DNA from: Alphaproteobacteria bacterium
GTDB taxonomy: Bacteria; Pseudomonadota; Alphaproteobacteria; Ferrovibrionales; Ferrovibrionaceae
Assembly: GCA_017307375.1 (NCBI GenBank)
Contig: JAFKFH010000013.1
Coordinates: forward strand, 1-64,000
Length of the DNA: 64,000 bases
Direction of reading: 5' to 3'
Shown here: piece by piece, positions 29,281 to 40,272 of the stretch
How positions within the stretch are numbered: the stretch's first letter is position 1
How the letters are laid out: each line of letters starts with the position of its first letter
Position numbers and translations under genes: made by a program
Notes under the pieces: model-generated
The model's input: the letters and a program-made list of their open reading frames with translations, nothing else
Told to the model about the DNA's origin: nothing
Databases searched by the model: none

Positions 29281-30363
29281 TCAGTCGTCGCGGCGCTCGT
29301 AGCTTTCGAGGAGGTCGTCGCCGCAGGGTTCCTGGGCGATCCGCCGCCAGACCGGGGCCTGGGCCAGACGGTCAACCCCGAAGCCCTGCAGGGCAGCAAT
29401 GCCGTCCGCGCCGATCAGACTGGGCGCGCGCATCCAGACCAGCCGGTCGACCAGCCCCGCCCGGACCAGGGCAGCGGCGACCGATGCGCCCCCCTCGGCC
29501 AGCACGCGGGTCAGGCCGCGATCGCCCAGCGCCGCCAAGGCGGCCTTGAGGTCGAGGTGTCCTTCGGCATCGCGCGGGACCGCGATCACCGTCACCCCCG
29601 CCTGCTCGTAGGCCTGGCGGCGCAACGGATCCGAGCCTGCGAGCGTCACGATCCAGGTCGGTGCCGTGGCGGCGGTGCGCACCAGCCGCGAGGTCAGCGG
29701 CAGGCGCAGCCGGCCGTCCAGCACGATGCGGACCGGCGAGCGATCCTCGAGCCCGGCCAGACGGCAGGTCAGGTCCGGATCGTCGGTCAGCGCCGTACCG
29801 ATGCCGACCATGATCGCATCGTGATCGGCACGCATCAGATGGCCGCGGGCACGCGCGGTCGCGCCGGTGATCCAGCGGCTTTCGCCGGCGTGGGTTGCAA
29901 TCCGCCCGTCGAGGGTGGTGGCGAGCTTCAGCGTGACCAGCGGCCGGCCCTGGCGCACCCGCATCAGGAAGCCGGCATTGAGGGCCGCGGCCTCGGCCTC
30001 GCAGACGCCGGTCGTCACCGGGATGCCGGCGGCCAGCAGGCGCCGGATGCCACCACCGTCGACCCGGGGATCGGGATCCTGCAGGGCAACGACGCACCGG
30101 CCGATTCCGGCCGCGATCAGCGCATCGGCGCAGGGCGGGGTCTTGCCGTGATGGGCACAGGGTTCGAGCGTCACATAGGCCGTAGCCCCCGCTGCCTGGC
30201 TGCCGGCGCGGGACAGGGCCACGACTTCGGCATGGGGACGGCCGCCGGGTTGGGTATTGCCGCGGGCGAGGACGATGTCGTCGCGGACCAGCACGCAGCC
30301 GACAGCCGGGTTCGGCCAGGTCCGACCCAGCCCCCGGGCGGCAAGCCCCAGGGCGTGGCGCAT
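29281..30363 (-). CDS. ribD: Bifunctional riboflavin deaminase/reductase RibD
   Basis: A 360-residue two-domain enzyme. N-terminal deaminase: GRTWPNPAVGCVLV, HAEVVAL and YVTLEPCAHHGKTPPC (zinc ligands His, Cys, Cys). C-terminal reductase: VTLKLATTLDGRIATH, SRWITG and VLAEGGASVAAALV. Start assigned to ATG at 30363, matching the family; an extended frame would overlap nrdR. Confidence 0.95.
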   Translation of the reverse strand: MRHALGLAARGLGRTWPNPAVGCVLVRDDIVLARGNTQPGGRPHAEVVALSRAGSQAAGATAYVTLEPCAHHGKTPPCADALIAAGIGRCVVALQDPDPRVDGGGIRRLLAAGIPVTTGVCEAEAAALNAGFLMRVRQGRPLVTLKLATTLDGRIATHAGESRWITGATARARGHLMRADHDAIMVGIGTALTDDPDLTCRLAGLEDRSPVRIVLDGRLRLPLTSRLVRTAATAPTWIVTLAGSDPLRRQAYEQAGVTVIAVPRDAEGHLDLKAALAALGDRGLTRVLAEGGASVAAALVRAGLVDRLVWMRAPSLIGADGIAALQGFGVDRLAQAPVWRRIAQEPCGDDLLESYERRDD

Positions 30364-30394
30364 ATGGGCCACGTCCCGGGCCGATACCGCCGGC

Positions 30395-30856
30395 TCAGTC
30401 GTCGTCGCCGCCACCGAGCTTGCCGACGAAGTCCTCGAAGTCCTTCGCCTCGCGGAAATTGCGGTAGACCGACGCGAAACGGACATAGGCGACCTGGTCG
30501 ATATTGCGCAGGCCTTCCATCACCATTTCGCCGACCTGGTCGGAGGGAATCTCGGACTCGCCGGCGGTCTCCAACCGCCGCACGATCGCGTTGATCATCA
30601 ACTCGACCCGCTCGGGCGCCACCGGGCGCTTGCGGCAGGCGATCTCGACCGAGCGGGCCAGCTTGTCGCGATCGAACGGGGCGCGTGCCCCGTTCTTCTT
30701 GACGATCGTCAGTTCACGTAACTGGACGCGCTCGAACGTCGTGAAACGCTGGCCGCAGTTCGGGCAGAACCGACGCCGGCGGATGGCCGAGTTGTCCTCG
30801 GTGGGGCGCGAGTCCTTCACCTGGGTATCGTCATTGCCGCAGAACGGACAGCGCAT
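30395..30856 (-). CDS. nrdR: Transcriptional repressor NrdR
   Basis: A 153-residue repressor of ribonucleotide reductase genes. The zinc ribbon starts at residue 1 ([11 protein letters not shown]...[12 protein letters not shown]) and is followed by an ATP-cone domain ([15 protein letters not shown]). The start is the ATG giving MRCPFC, as in all NrdR proteins. Between glyA and ribD, the standard place. Confidence 0.97.
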   Translation of the reverse strand: MRCPFCGNDDTQVKDSRPTEDNSAIRRRRFCPNCGQRFTTFERVQLRELTIVKKNGARAPFDRDKLARSVEIACRKRPVAPERVELMINAIVRRLETAGESEIPSDQVGEMVMEGLRNIDQVAYVRFASVYRNFREAKDFEDFVGKLGGGDDD

Positions 30857-30917
30857 CCCCCTCAACCCCTCCGTCGACGATTCGTTTTCAGACCTGACTC
30901 TGACCGATCGTCCGCCC

Positions 30918-32210
30918 TCAGCCAAGCGTCGGATAGATCGGGAAGCCGGCACAGAGCGCCTTTACCTTCTCGGCCACGGCCTGCTCGACCGCGCCGTTGT
31001 CCTGACCGATCCGGGCCTCGAGCACCTCGGCGATCATCTCGCCGATCTGGCGGAATTCCGCCGTGCCGAAACCGCGGGTGGTGCCGGCCGGGCTGCCCAG
31101 CCGGATTCCGGAAGTGACCATCGGCTTCTCCGGATCGTTCGGGATGCCGTTCTTGTTGCAGGTGATATGGGCCCGGTCGAGGGCCTTCTCGGCGTCGTTG
31201 CCCTTGACGTTCTTGGGGCGCAGATCGACCAGCATCAGGTGGCTGTCGGTGCCACCCGAGACGATGGCGAAGCCGCGCGCCAGCAGCGTCTCGGCCAGCG
31301 CCTGGGCGTTGTCGACGACGGCGCGGGCATAGGCCTTGAATTCCGGACGCAGCGCTTCCCCGAACGCCACCGCCTTGGCCGCGATGATATGCTCGAGCGG
31401 CCCGCCCTGCAGGCCGGGGAAGGTCGCCGAATTGATCTTCTTGCCGACCTCCTCGTCGTTGGTCAGCACGAGGCCGCCGCGCGGGCCGCGCAGGGTCTTG
31501 TGCGTCGTCGTCGTGACGACATGGGCATGGGGCAGCGGGCTCGGATAGAGGCCGCCGGCGACCAGACCGGCGAAATGCGCCATGTCGACCATCAGCTTGG
31601 CACCGACCGAATCGGCAATCTGGCGGAACCGGGCGAAGTCGATGATCCGCGAATAGGCCGAGCCGCCGGCGATCAGGATCGTCGGCTTGTGTTCCTCGGC
31701 CAGCTTGGCCAGCGCGTCGTAGTCGATCAGATGGTCATCGGCGCGGACGCCGTAGGAGACGGCCTTGAACCACTTGCCCGACTGATTGACCGACGCGCCG
31801 TGGGTCAGATGGCCGCCTTCGGCCAGGCTCATCCCCATGATGGTATCGCCCGGCTTGGCCAAGGCCATGAAGGCGGCCTGGTTGGCCTGGCTGCCCGAAT
31901 GCGGCTGGACATTGGCGAAATTGGCCGAGAACAGCTTCTTGGCACGATCAATCGCCAGTTGCTCAGCCACGTCGACCCATTCGCAGCCGCCATAGTAGCG
32001 CTTGCCGGGGTAGCCTTCCGCGTACTTGTTGGTCAGCACCGTACCCGCGGCCTCGAGCACCGCGAGGCTGACGATGTTTTCCGAGGCGATCAGCTCGATC
32101 TTGTCGCGCTGCCGGCCCAGTTCGCCGCGGACCGCGGCGAACAGCTCGGGATCGGCATCGGCGAGGCCGCGCGAGAAATAACCGTCGGCCGGGGTGTAGG
32201 CGGTGCTCAT
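30918..32210 (-). CDS. glyA: Serine hydroxymethyltransferase
   Basis: A 430-residue PLP enzyme interconverting serine and glycine with tetrahydrofolate. It shows [32 protein letters not shown] and the PLP-lysine motif [15 protein letters not shown]. Complete length. Confidence 0.98.
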   Translation of the reverse strand: MSTAYTPADGYFSRGLADADPELFAAVRGELGRQRDKIELIASENIVSLAVLEAAGTVLTNKYAEGYPGKRYYGGCEWVDVAEQLAIDRAKKLFSANFANVQPHSGSQANQAAFMALAKPGDTIMGMSLAEGGHLTHGASVNQSGKWFKAVSYGVRADDHLIDYDALAKLAEEHKPTILIAGGSAYSRIIDFARFRQIADSVGAKLMVDMAHFAGLVAGGLYPSPLPHAHVVTTTTHKTLRGPRGGLVLTNDEEVGKKINSATFPGLQGGPLEHIIAAKAVAFGEALRPEFKAYARAVVDNAQALAETLLARGFAIVSGGTDSHLMLVDLRPKNVKGNDAEKALDRAHITCNKNGIPNDPEKPMVTSGIRLGSPAGTTRGFGTAEFRQIGEMIAEVLEARIGQDNGAVEQAVAEKVKALCAGFPIYPTLG

Positions 32211-32228
32211 GGGCGGTTTTCCTTAGGG

Positions 32229-32684
32229 TCAGCAGCTATGGCCGAGAACGCCGAGCTTGGCGACCCGGCGCTCATGCCGTTCGCCGCCGGCGAACGGCGT
32301 ATCGAGGAAGACTTTGAGGCAATCCTTGGCGGTCTCGACGCCGGTGGTGCGGGCGCCGAGCGCCAGGATCTGGGCGTCGTTATGCTCGCGCGCCAACCGG
32401 GCCGTCAGCGCATCGTGGACGAGGGCTGCGCGCACCTTCGGGTGGCGGTTCGCGGCAATCGAGATGCCGATGCCCGATCCGCAGATGATGACGCCGCGGC
32501 TGGCGCGACCGTCGGCGACGGCTTCGGCGGCGGCATAGCCGAAATCGGGATAGTCGACCGAAGCGGTGCCGTCGGTGCCGAGATCGAGGATGTCGAAGCC
32601 ACGGGCGGCAAGGTCGCGCTTCAACTCGGCCTTCAGCTCGGTGCCGGCATGGTCGCAAGCGATCACGATGGTTTCGGTCGCCAT
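32229..32684 (-). CDS. rpiB: Ribose-5-phosphate isomerase B
   Basis: A 151-residue RpiB/LacAB-family isomerase of the pentose phosphate pathway. IACDHAGTELKAEL, VDYPDFGYAAAEAV, GVIICGSGIGISIAANR and HNDAQILALGAR are typical; the active-site Cys lies in IICGSGIG. ATG chosen at MATETIV. It is the first gene of the long minus-strand unit reaching to 23894. Confidence 0.96.
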   Translation of the reverse strand: MATETIVIACDHAGTELKAELKRDLAARGFDILDLGTDGTASVDYPDFGYAAAEAVADGRASRGVIICGSGIGISIAANRHPKVRAALVHDALTARLAREHNDAQILALGARTTGVETAKDCLKVFLDTPFAGGERHERRVAKLGVLGHSC

Positions 32685-32774
32685 GGCTGGTTCCTCGTTT
32701 TCGCGCACGGATCTGGCTGGACGGCGCCCTAGTAGCATAATGCCCGGCGATTTGTCACCCGCCCGCCGCCTAGT

Positions 32775-32844
32775 CACGACTGCACAGGGATGCCAAGAAA
32801 TATTCGCAAGTCGTGTTGACAAGGATTGTCGTGGCGCCTATCCA
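32775..32844 (+). promoter_or_regulatory. Putative mucR promoter with inverted repeat
   Basis: A sigma-70-like promoter: -35 TTGACA (32816-32821), 17-nt spacer, -10 TATCCA (32839-32844). Directly upstream lies a perfect 7-bp inverted repeat, CACGACT (32775-32781) and AGTCGTG (32809-32815), with an AT-richer centre, a possible operator. MucR proteins often repress their own genes. Confidence 0.55.
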
Positions 32845-32921
32845 TCTCGAAGTCTCGCTGAAAGGCGGACAGAAGTTTCGAATGATTTGCTGATATTCCT
32901 CTGCCCTGGAGATTTCGGACG

Positions 32922-33374
32922 ATGCGCGGAGACAACGCCGTCATGGATGACGCCGACCCGAAGCCGGTCAATAAGGACGAACTGTTGCGGATGACCGCGA
33001 ACATCGTCGGCGCCTATGTCAGCCACAATTCAGTGCCGTCAGCCTCGATTCCGGACCTGATCCGGTCGGTGCACCAGGCCCTCGAAGGCACCCACGGCAC
33101 CGCGCCCGTCCTGGCGCCGGAGCTGAAGCCGGCAGTTCCGGTCAAGAAGTCGGTGACCCCGGAATACATCGTCTGCCTGGAGGACGGTCGGAAGCTGAAG
33201 ATGCTGAAGCGGTATCTTCGCACCACCTACAACATGACCCCCGATGACTACCGGGCGAAATGGGGTCTGCCGCCGGACTATCCGATGGTCGCGCCGAACT
33301 ACGCCGAACAGCGGTCGAGCTTTGCCAAGCAGATCGGCCTGGGCAAGCGCGGGCGCGGCGCGGGCAAACGCTGA
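32922..33374 (+). CDS. MucR/Ros-family transcriptional regulator
   Basis: A 150-residue regulator with the MucR domain in residues 15-140: VSHNSVPSASIPDLI, VTPEYIVCLEDGRKLKMLKRYLR and YNMTPDDYRAKWGLPPDYPMVAPNYAEQRS (positions about 79-130). These proteins control exopolysaccharide, motility and virulence genes in alphaproteobacteria. In the Ros-type zinc finger the first ligands (Cys85, Asp88) are present but the histidine position is Tyr98, suggesting a zinc-poor or zinc-free variant. A second ATG seven codons downstream is possible. Confidence 0.9.
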   Translation: MRGDNAVMDDADPKPVNKDELLRMTANIVGAYVSHNSVPSASIPDLIRSVHQALEGTHGTAPVLAPELKPAVPVKKSVTPEYIVCLEDGRKLKMLKRYLRTTYNMTPDDYRAKWGLPPDYPMVAPNYAEQRSSFAKQIGLGKRGRGAGKR

Positions 33375-33407
33375 CCCAGCCTTTTCCTTCCAGCGCGGCG
33401 GAAATCA

Positions 33408-33436
33408 AACGGCCCGGAGCGATGCTCCGGGCCGTT
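33408..33436. terminator. Convergent terminator between mucR and livK
   Basis: A 13-bp perfect stem (AACGGCCCGGAGC and complement, 3-nt loop) lies between the two converging genes and can serve either strand; the flanking T-runs are weak. Confidence 0.65.
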
Positions 33437-33467
33437 GTCGTTTCGAGGTCGTTCGAGGCGCTTGGGA

Positions 33468-34610
33468 TCAGCCCTTGGTCGACCAGGTCGGATCCTCGAC
33501 CCACTTGCCGTCCTTGAAGACGTAGAAGACGAAATCGGGATTCTTCACGTCGCCCTTGGCGTCGAAGGACAGCTTGCCCAGCACGGTATCGAACTCGCCC
33601 TGGCGCAGTGCGTTCTGCACCTTGGTCGAATCGGTCGTGCCGGCCTTCTTGACCGCTTCCGACCAGACCTGGAAGGTGGCGTAGGTGTAGAGGGTGTAAC
33701 CCTCCGGATCGAGGCCCTTGGCCTTGAAGCGCTCAACCACCTTGGCCGCGTTCGGGTTCTTGCGCGGGTCCGGGGTGAAGGTCATGCGGAAACCTTCGCC
33801 GGTGGTGCCGACGATCTTGCCGAACTCGTCGGTGTTGAGACCGTCGCCGCCGATGAACTGGGCCTGGAAGCCCTGCTCGCGACCCTGGCGCAGCATCAAG
33901 CCGGCCTCGGTGTGGTAGCCGCCGAAATAGACGACGTCGATATTGGCCGCCTTCATCTTCGAGATAAGCGCCGAGAAGTCCTTGTCGCCGGCCGTGACCG
34001 ACTCGTACATGGCTTCCTTAAGCCCGGCGGCATTCATCGCCTTCTTGGTCTCGTCGGCCAGCCCCTTGCCGTAGGCCGACTTGTCGTGGATCACCGCGAC
34101 CTTCTTGTCCTTGAAGCGCGCGGCGATGGTGCGTCCCGCCACGGCGCCCTGCGCATCGTCGCGGCCCAGGGCGCGGAAGACGTTGTGCCAGCCCTTCTTG
34201 GCCGCCTCGTCGGTCAGCGCCGGCGCGGTCGAGGCCGGGGTGATCATGATGACGTTGTTTTCGTTATAGACCGCCGAGGCCGGGATCGACGACCCCGAGC
34301 AGGCATGGCCGGCGACCACGGCGACCTTCTTGACCGACAGCTGGTTGGCGACCGCGACCGCCTGCTTGGGGTCGCACTGGTCATCGCCCAGTTCGAGCTT
34401 CAGCTTCTTGCCGGCGACGCCGCCCGCGGCATTCAGATCCTCGACCGCCATTTCGGCGCCGCGCTTGAACTGATCGCCGAGGGCGGCGAGCTGCCCGGTC
34501 AGCGGGCCGGCGACGGCCACGGGAATATCCTGGGCGCGCGCGGCACCCGCCTCGACCAGCAGCGCGCCGATCGCCGCGGCGGCCAGCAGCAGGGAAGTCT
34601 TCCTGATCAT
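33468..34610 (-). CDS. livK: Branched-chain amino acid ABC transporter substrate-binding protein
   Basis: A 380-residue periplasmic binding protein. Signal peptide about 1-26 (ends GAARAQ), mature start DIPVAVAGPLTGQLAALGDQF, GRDDAQGAVAG, HDKSAYGKGLADETKKAMN and GYHTEAGLMLRQG. These are the hallmarks of the LivK/LivJ amino-acid group and differ clearly from the binding proteins at 1-2065. Start ATG at 34610 with AGGAGA upstream. It is the second of two tandem paralogues following the second LIV system. Confidence 0.93.
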   Translation of the reverse strand: MIRKTSLLLAAAAIGALLVEAGAARAQDIPVAVAGPLTGQLAALGDQFKRGAEMAVEDLNAAGGVAGKKLKLELGDDQCDPKQAVAVANQLSVKKVAVVAGHACSGSSIPASAVYNENNVIMITPASTAPALTDEAAKKGWHNVFRALGRDDAQGAVAGRTIAARFKDKKVAVIHDKSAYGKGLADETKKAMNAAGLKEAMYESVTAGDKDFSALISKMKAANIDVVYFGGYHTEAGLMLRQGREQGFQAQFIGGDGLNTDEFGKIVGTTGEGFRMTFTPDPRKNPNAAKVVERFKAKGLDPEGYTLYTYATFQVWSEAVKKAGTTDSTKVQNALRQGEFDTVLGKLSFDAKGDVKNPDFVFYVFKDGKWVEDPTWSTKG

Positions 34611-34767
34611 CTCGAACTCTCCTGAGGATTTCTTATGTTGGCATCCATGCACGGATGATGTGTCGGTTATACACGGCCGGAAAACCGGCCGCCAACCCCT
34701 GCCGTCATCTACGGAAGAAGGTTCGCAAGCCCCGCATCCCTCCAGCCTGCCCCCGTCCGAAAACAGA

Positions 34768-34795
34768 CACGGCCCGGGGTTGCCCCCGGGCCGTG
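34768..34795 (-). terminator. Hairpin after upstream livK copy
   Basis: Stem CACGGCCCGGGG/CCCCGGGCCGTG with a short loop, 25 nt after the stop of the 34821-35954 gene, followed by TCTGTTTT on the minus strand. It may reduce read-through into the second livK copy. Confidence 0.6.
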
Positions 34796-34820
34796 CGCCG
34801 CAAGCGAGGAAAACCCTCGA

Positions 34821-35954
34821 TTACATCTTCGACTTGTCTTCCGCGTACTTGCCATCCTTCCAGATGTAGAACACGTACTCGGGGTTCTTCAGGTCGCCCT
34901 TGGCGTCGAACGACAGCGGGCCGATGACGGTATCGAACGTGCCGCCGCGCAGCGCGTCGCCGACCTTGGCGGTGTCGATCGAGCCGGCCTTGGCGACCGC
35001 CTGGCCCCACACCTGGACCGCGGCGTAGGACAGCAGGGTGTAGCCCTCGGGGTCGTAGCTCTGCGCCTTGAACTTGGCGACGACGTCCTTCGCCTTCGGA
35101 TTCTCGCGCGGATCCGGGTTGAAGGTCATCAGCAGGCCGTTGGCGGCCGGGCCGGCGATCTTCCACAGCTCGTCGGTGACGAGCGAGTCGGCACCGACGA
35201 ACTGGGCCTTCAGGCCCTGCTCGGCAGCCTGACGCACGATCAGGCCGGCTTCGGTGTGGTAGCCGCCGAAGTAGATCGCCTCGATGTTGGCCTGCTTCAT
35301 CTTGGAGATCAGCGCCGAGAAGTCCTTGTCGCCGGCGGTGATCGACTCATACATGGCTTCCTTGACCCCGGCGGCGTTCATCGCCTTCTTGGTCTCGTCG
35401 GCCAGGCCCTTGCCGTAGGCGGACTTGTCGTGGATCACCGCGACGCCCTTGCCGGCATAGGTCTTGGCCAGCCACTTGCCGGCATAGGTGCCCTGGATGT
35501 CGTCGCGACCGCAGGTGCGGAACACGTTCTTCCAGCCCTTGGACGCCGCCTGGTCGGTCAGCGCGGGATTGGTCGAGGCCGGGCTGATCATCAGGATGTT
35601 GTTTTCGGCGTAGACGGCCGAGGCCGGGATCGACGAACCCGAGCAGAAATGGCCGGCGACGAAGGAAACCTTCTTGCCCGACAGCTGGTTGGCGACGGCC
35701 ACGGCCTGCTTCGGATCGCAGGCGTCGTCGCCGATTTCCAGCTTCAGCTTCTTGCCGGTCACGCCGCCCGCGGCGTTGAGGTCGGACACCGCCATCTCGG
35801 CGCCGCGCTTCAGCTGCTCGCCGAACGCCGCGTTCTGGCCGGTCATCGGGCCGGCGGTCGCGATGGTGATGTCCTGCGCCTGCGCCACCCCGGCGGTCAG
35901 CGCCAAGGTGCTGACGGCACCGACGGCCAGAAGCGAATACATAAACGTGCGCAT
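34821..35954 (-). CDS. livK: Branched-chain amino acid ABC transporter substrate-binding protein
   Basis: A 377-residue tandem paralogue of 33468-34610: signal peptide about 1-26 (GVAQAQ), DITIATAGPMTGQNAAFGEQL, CGRDDIQGTYAG, HDKSAYGKGLADETKKAMN, GYHTEAGLIVRQA. Shared blocks are nearly identical and divergence is concentrated in the C-terminal lobe. RBS GGGAGAAGGG precedes the ATG. It probably serves the livHMGF set at 36463-40272. Confidence 0.94.
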   Translation of the reverse strand: MRTFMYSLLAVGAVSTLALTAGVAQAQDITIATAGPMTGQNAAFGEQLKRGAEMAVSDLNAAGGVTGKKLKLEIGDDACDPKQAVAVANQLSGKKVSFVAGHFCSGSSIPASAVYAENNILMISPASTNPALTDQAASKGWKNVFRTCGRDDIQGTYAGKWLAKTYAGKGVAVIHDKSAYGKGLADETKKAMNAAGVKEAMYESITAGDKDFSALISKMKQANIEAIYFGGYHTEAGLIVRQAAEQGLKAQFVGADSLVTDELWKIAGPAANGLLMTFNPDPRENPKAKDVVAKFKAQSYDPEGYTLLSYAAVQVWGQAVAKAGSIDTAKVGDALRGGTFDTVIGPLSFDAKGDLKNPEYVFYIWKDGKYAEDKSKM

Positions 35955-36108
35955 TGTGGTCCCTTCTCCCTGGTTTTTCGTGAACTCCCCGCCGCCGGAC
36001 CCATCTCCCGGTCGACGAGCCCTCCAGGCGCTACGCCCAAAGGGTCGGTGGCGCGATCTTAGGTCAGCCCCCGACCCCCGGCAACGCCAATCCCTGCAGA
36101 TATACCCG

Positions 36109-36459
36109 TCAACCTTGCGGCGCCCTGTCGCGCCAGGCGAACACCCCTGCCCGCTCGTACAGCCAGGGGTACTGGGCGACCATCTTGGCGACCTGCGTCA
36201 TTCGATAGGACACCATCGCGATCGCCCAGAGGATCACGGCGTGCCCAAGGAAAGCGGGCAGCGACAGCAGATCGCCGCTGAACAGCGCGAAGGTCAGGAA
36301 ATTGTCGCCGACCGACATCAGCAGCGCGTAGGGCACCATGTGCCAGGCCGGCCGCCAGGTCGCGGCCAGCGCCTGCCCGGTCATCCAGGCGGCGCCGCCG
36401 AACAGCACGACGGTCAGGCCGAGAAACACCCAGACATTGGGACCGATGATCTCGCCCAT
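36109..36459 (-). CDS. Small membrane protein linked to livF (DUF6867-like)
   Basis: A 116-residue protein with about three to four transmembrane helices (VWVFLGLTVVLFGGAAWMTG; LSLPAFLGHAVILWAIAMVSY among them) and a polar C-terminus (WLYERAGVFAWRDRAPQG). It starts 3 nt after livF and lies before livK2. I believe this corresponds to a family found between livF and livK in other alphaproteobacteria; function is unknown, possibly an accessory to the importer. Confidence 0.7.
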   Translation of the reverse strand: MGEIIGPNVWVFLGLTVVLFGGAAWMTGQALAATWRPAWHMVPYALLMSVGDNFLTFALFSGDLLSLPAFLGHAVILWAIAMVSYRMTQVAKMVAQYPWLYERAGVFAWRDRAPQG

Positions 36460-36462
36460 GGC

Positions 36463-37176
<714 letters not shown>

Positions 37177-37177
37177 G

Positions 37178-38032
<855 letters not shown>

Positions 38033-38035
38033 GGG

Positions 38036-39349
38036 TCAGCCTCCCTTCCCGGGATTGAGTTTGATCGATGGCTCGCGGCTCGACAGCAGGCCGTTCGGGC
38101 GCCACACCATGATGACGACCATGACGGCACCGAAGATCAGCATGCGGTACTGGGCGAATTCGCGGCCCAGTTCGGGCAGCACCACCAGCGCCAGCGCGGC
38201 CAGCGCCACGCCGAGCTGGCTGCCCATGCCGCCCAGCACGACGATCGCCAGGATGATGGCGCTTTCGATGAAGGTGAAGCTTTCCGGGCTGATGAAGCCC
38301 TGGCGGGTGGCGAAGAATGCGCCGGCGAAACCGCCGAGCGACGCGCCGATCGCGAAGGCCGTCATCTTCGTGTTGGTCGGATTGATGCCGAGCGAGCGGC
38401 AGGCGATCTCGTCCTCGCGCAGGGCTTCCCACGCCCGCCCGATCGGCAGCTTGCGCAGGCGCAACGTGACGATGTTGGTCAGCATCGCCAGGGCGAGGAT
38501 GACGTAGTAGAGGAAGATCACCCGATGGATCGGGCTGAATTCGAGCCCGAAGAACGAGGCGAAGGTCGACTTGCCCTCGGGCGCCGCGGCCTGGAACGGC
38601 ATGCCGAAGAATGACGGGCGCGGGATCGAGGCGATGCCGTTCGGGCCGCCGGTGAAGTCCGACCAGTTGATCAGCACCACGCGGATGATCTCGCCGAAGC
38701 CAAGCGTGACGATGGCGAGGTAGTCACCGCGCAGGCGCAGCACCGGGAAGCCCAGAATGACGCCGAAGGTGGCGGCGAACAGCCCGGCCAGCGGCAGGCA
38801 TTCCCAGAAGGTCAGCCCGAAATGGTGATAGAGCAGCGCGTAGGAATAGGCGCCGACAGCATAGAAAGCGACATAGCCGAGGTCGAGCAGACCGGCCAGC
38901 CCGACCACGACGTTCAGGCCCCAGCCGAGCATCACGTAGATCAGCACGGTAATGCCGATATCGATGACGTAGGCGTTGCCCGACCAGAGGATCGGCACCA
39001 GGATCGCGAAGACGATCAGGAACGGCCCGAACGGCAGCTTGACCTTGGGCACAGAGCCGGCGACCCGGTCCCACAGCGGGACCTGGCCGGGCTGTGCCGA
39101 CAGCATGGTCTGCCGCCAGACCTGCATGACCAGGCGGCCGAAAAAGACGGCGACGACGCCGATGGCGACGGCGCCCCAGCGGGTGCGCAGTCCCAGGCTG
39201 GTCGAGCCCGACTTGTCGAAGGTCTCGAACCCGACCAGCGGAATCGCCAGGATCAGGGCGACGAAGGCGGTAAGGGCCGCGTCCTTGAGCAGGGCCGGAA
39301 TATCGAGGCCGGCACGCGGTGAAGTGGCGGTGGTTGCGCTCGCGCTCAT
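38036..39349 (-). CDS. livM: Branched-chain amino acid ABC permease LivM
   Basis: A 437-residue permease with an N-terminal extension containing two or three additional hydrophobic helices (about 20-90), then the LivM core: GWGLNVVVGLAGLLDLGYVAFYAVGAY (around 150-175) and RLRKLPIGRAWEALREDEIACRSLG (around 320). ATG at 39349 has GAAGG upstream; a TTG overlapping the livH stop is the alternative start. Confidence 0.93.
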   Translation of the reverse strand: MSASATTATSPRAGLDIPALLKDAALTAFVALILAIPLVGFETFDKSGSTSLGLRTRWGAVAIGVVAVFFGRLVMQVWRQTMLSAQPGQVPLWDRVAGSVPKVKLPFGPFLIVFAILVPILWSGNAYVIDIGITVLIYVMLGWGLNVVVGLAGLLDLGYVAFYAVGAYSYALLYHHFGLTFWECLPLAGLFAATFGVILGFPVLRLRGDYLAIVTLGFGEIIRVVLINWSDFTGGPNGIASIPRPSFFGMPFQAAAPEGKSTFASFFGLEFSPIHRVIFLYYVILALAMLTNIVTLRLRKLPIGRAWEALREDEIACRSLGINPTNTKMTAFAIGASLGGFAGAFFATRQGFISPESFTFIESAIILAIVVLGGMGSQLGVALAALALVVLPELGREFAQYRMLIFGAVMVVIMVWRPNGLLSSREPSIKLNPGKGG

Positions 39350-39354
39350 CGGCC

Positions 39355-40272
39355 TCAAACCTTCTCGACTTCCGGACGGCCGAGAATGCCGGTCGGGAGG
39401 AAGATCAGCACGAGAACCAGGATGCCGAACACCGCGACATCCTTGTACTCGATCGAGAAATAGGCCGACCAGAAGGCTTCGATCAGCCCGATGATCACCC
39501 CGCCCAGCATCGCCCCCGGCATCGAGCCGATGCCGCCGAGCACTGCCGCCGTGAAGGCCTTGAGACCGGCGAGGAAGCCGATGAAGAAGTCGATGACGCC
39601 GTAGTAGAGCGACACCATGACGCCGGCGACCGCGGCAAGCACGGCGCCCATCACGAAGGTCAGAGAAATCGTGCGGTCGACATTGACGCCCAGCAGGGCG
39701 GCCATGAACCGGTCCTGTTCGCAGGCGCGCTGCGAGCGGCCGAGCGGCGTGCGGGTGATCGTGTAGGTCAGGCCGATCATCAGGATCACGGTGACCGCGA
39801 TGGCGATCATCTGGATATAGGAGAACCGCACTGCGAAGCCGTTGGCCGATTCCATCAGCACGACACCGCCCTGGATCAGCGGCGGCAACGGCTTGACCCG
39901 CGCGCCCTGCGCGATCTGGACGTAGTTCTGCAGGAAGATCGACATGCCGATCGCCGAGATCAGCGGCGCCAGGCGGAACGAGCCGCGCAACGGACGATAG
40001 GCGATCCGCTCGACCGCCCAGCCATAGGCGGCGGTGAACATGACCGACACGATCAGCACGATCAGCAAGGCCAGCGGCACCCAGGTGATGCCGACAACGC
40101 CGAGGATCGTGAACGTGATCACGCAGATGAAGGCACCGATCATATAGATATCGCCGTGGGCGAAATTGATCATGCCGATGATGCCGTAGACCATCGTGTA
40201 GCCGATGGCGATCAGCCCGTAGATACTGCCGAGCGTCAGCCCGTTGATCAGCTGCTGAAGAAAATATTCCAT
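39355..40272 (-). CDS. livH: Branched-chain amino acid ABC permease LivH
   Basis: A 305-residue permease: LQQLINGLTLGSIYGLIAIGY at the N-terminus, MINFAHGDIYMIGAF, RTPLGRSQRACEQDRFMAALLGV and AVLGGIGSMPGAMLGG. First gene of the second LIV operon, which continues through livM, livG, livF, the small membrane protein and two livK genes. Confidence 0.95.
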   Translation of the reverse strand: MEYFLQQLINGLTLGSIYGLIAIGYTMVYGIIGMINFAHGDIYMIGAFICVITFTILGVVGITWVPLALLIVLIVSVMFTAAYGWAVERIAYRPLRGSFRLAPLISAIGMSIFLQNYVQIAQGARVKPLPPLIQGGVVLMESANGFAVRFSYIQMIAIAVTVILMIGLTYTITRTPLGRSQRACEQDRFMAALLGVNVDRTISLTFVMGAVLAAVAGVMVSLYYGVIDFFIGFLAGLKAFTAAVLGGIGSMPGAMLGGVIIGLIEAFWSAYFSIEYKDVAVFGILVLVLIFLPTGILGRPEVEKV

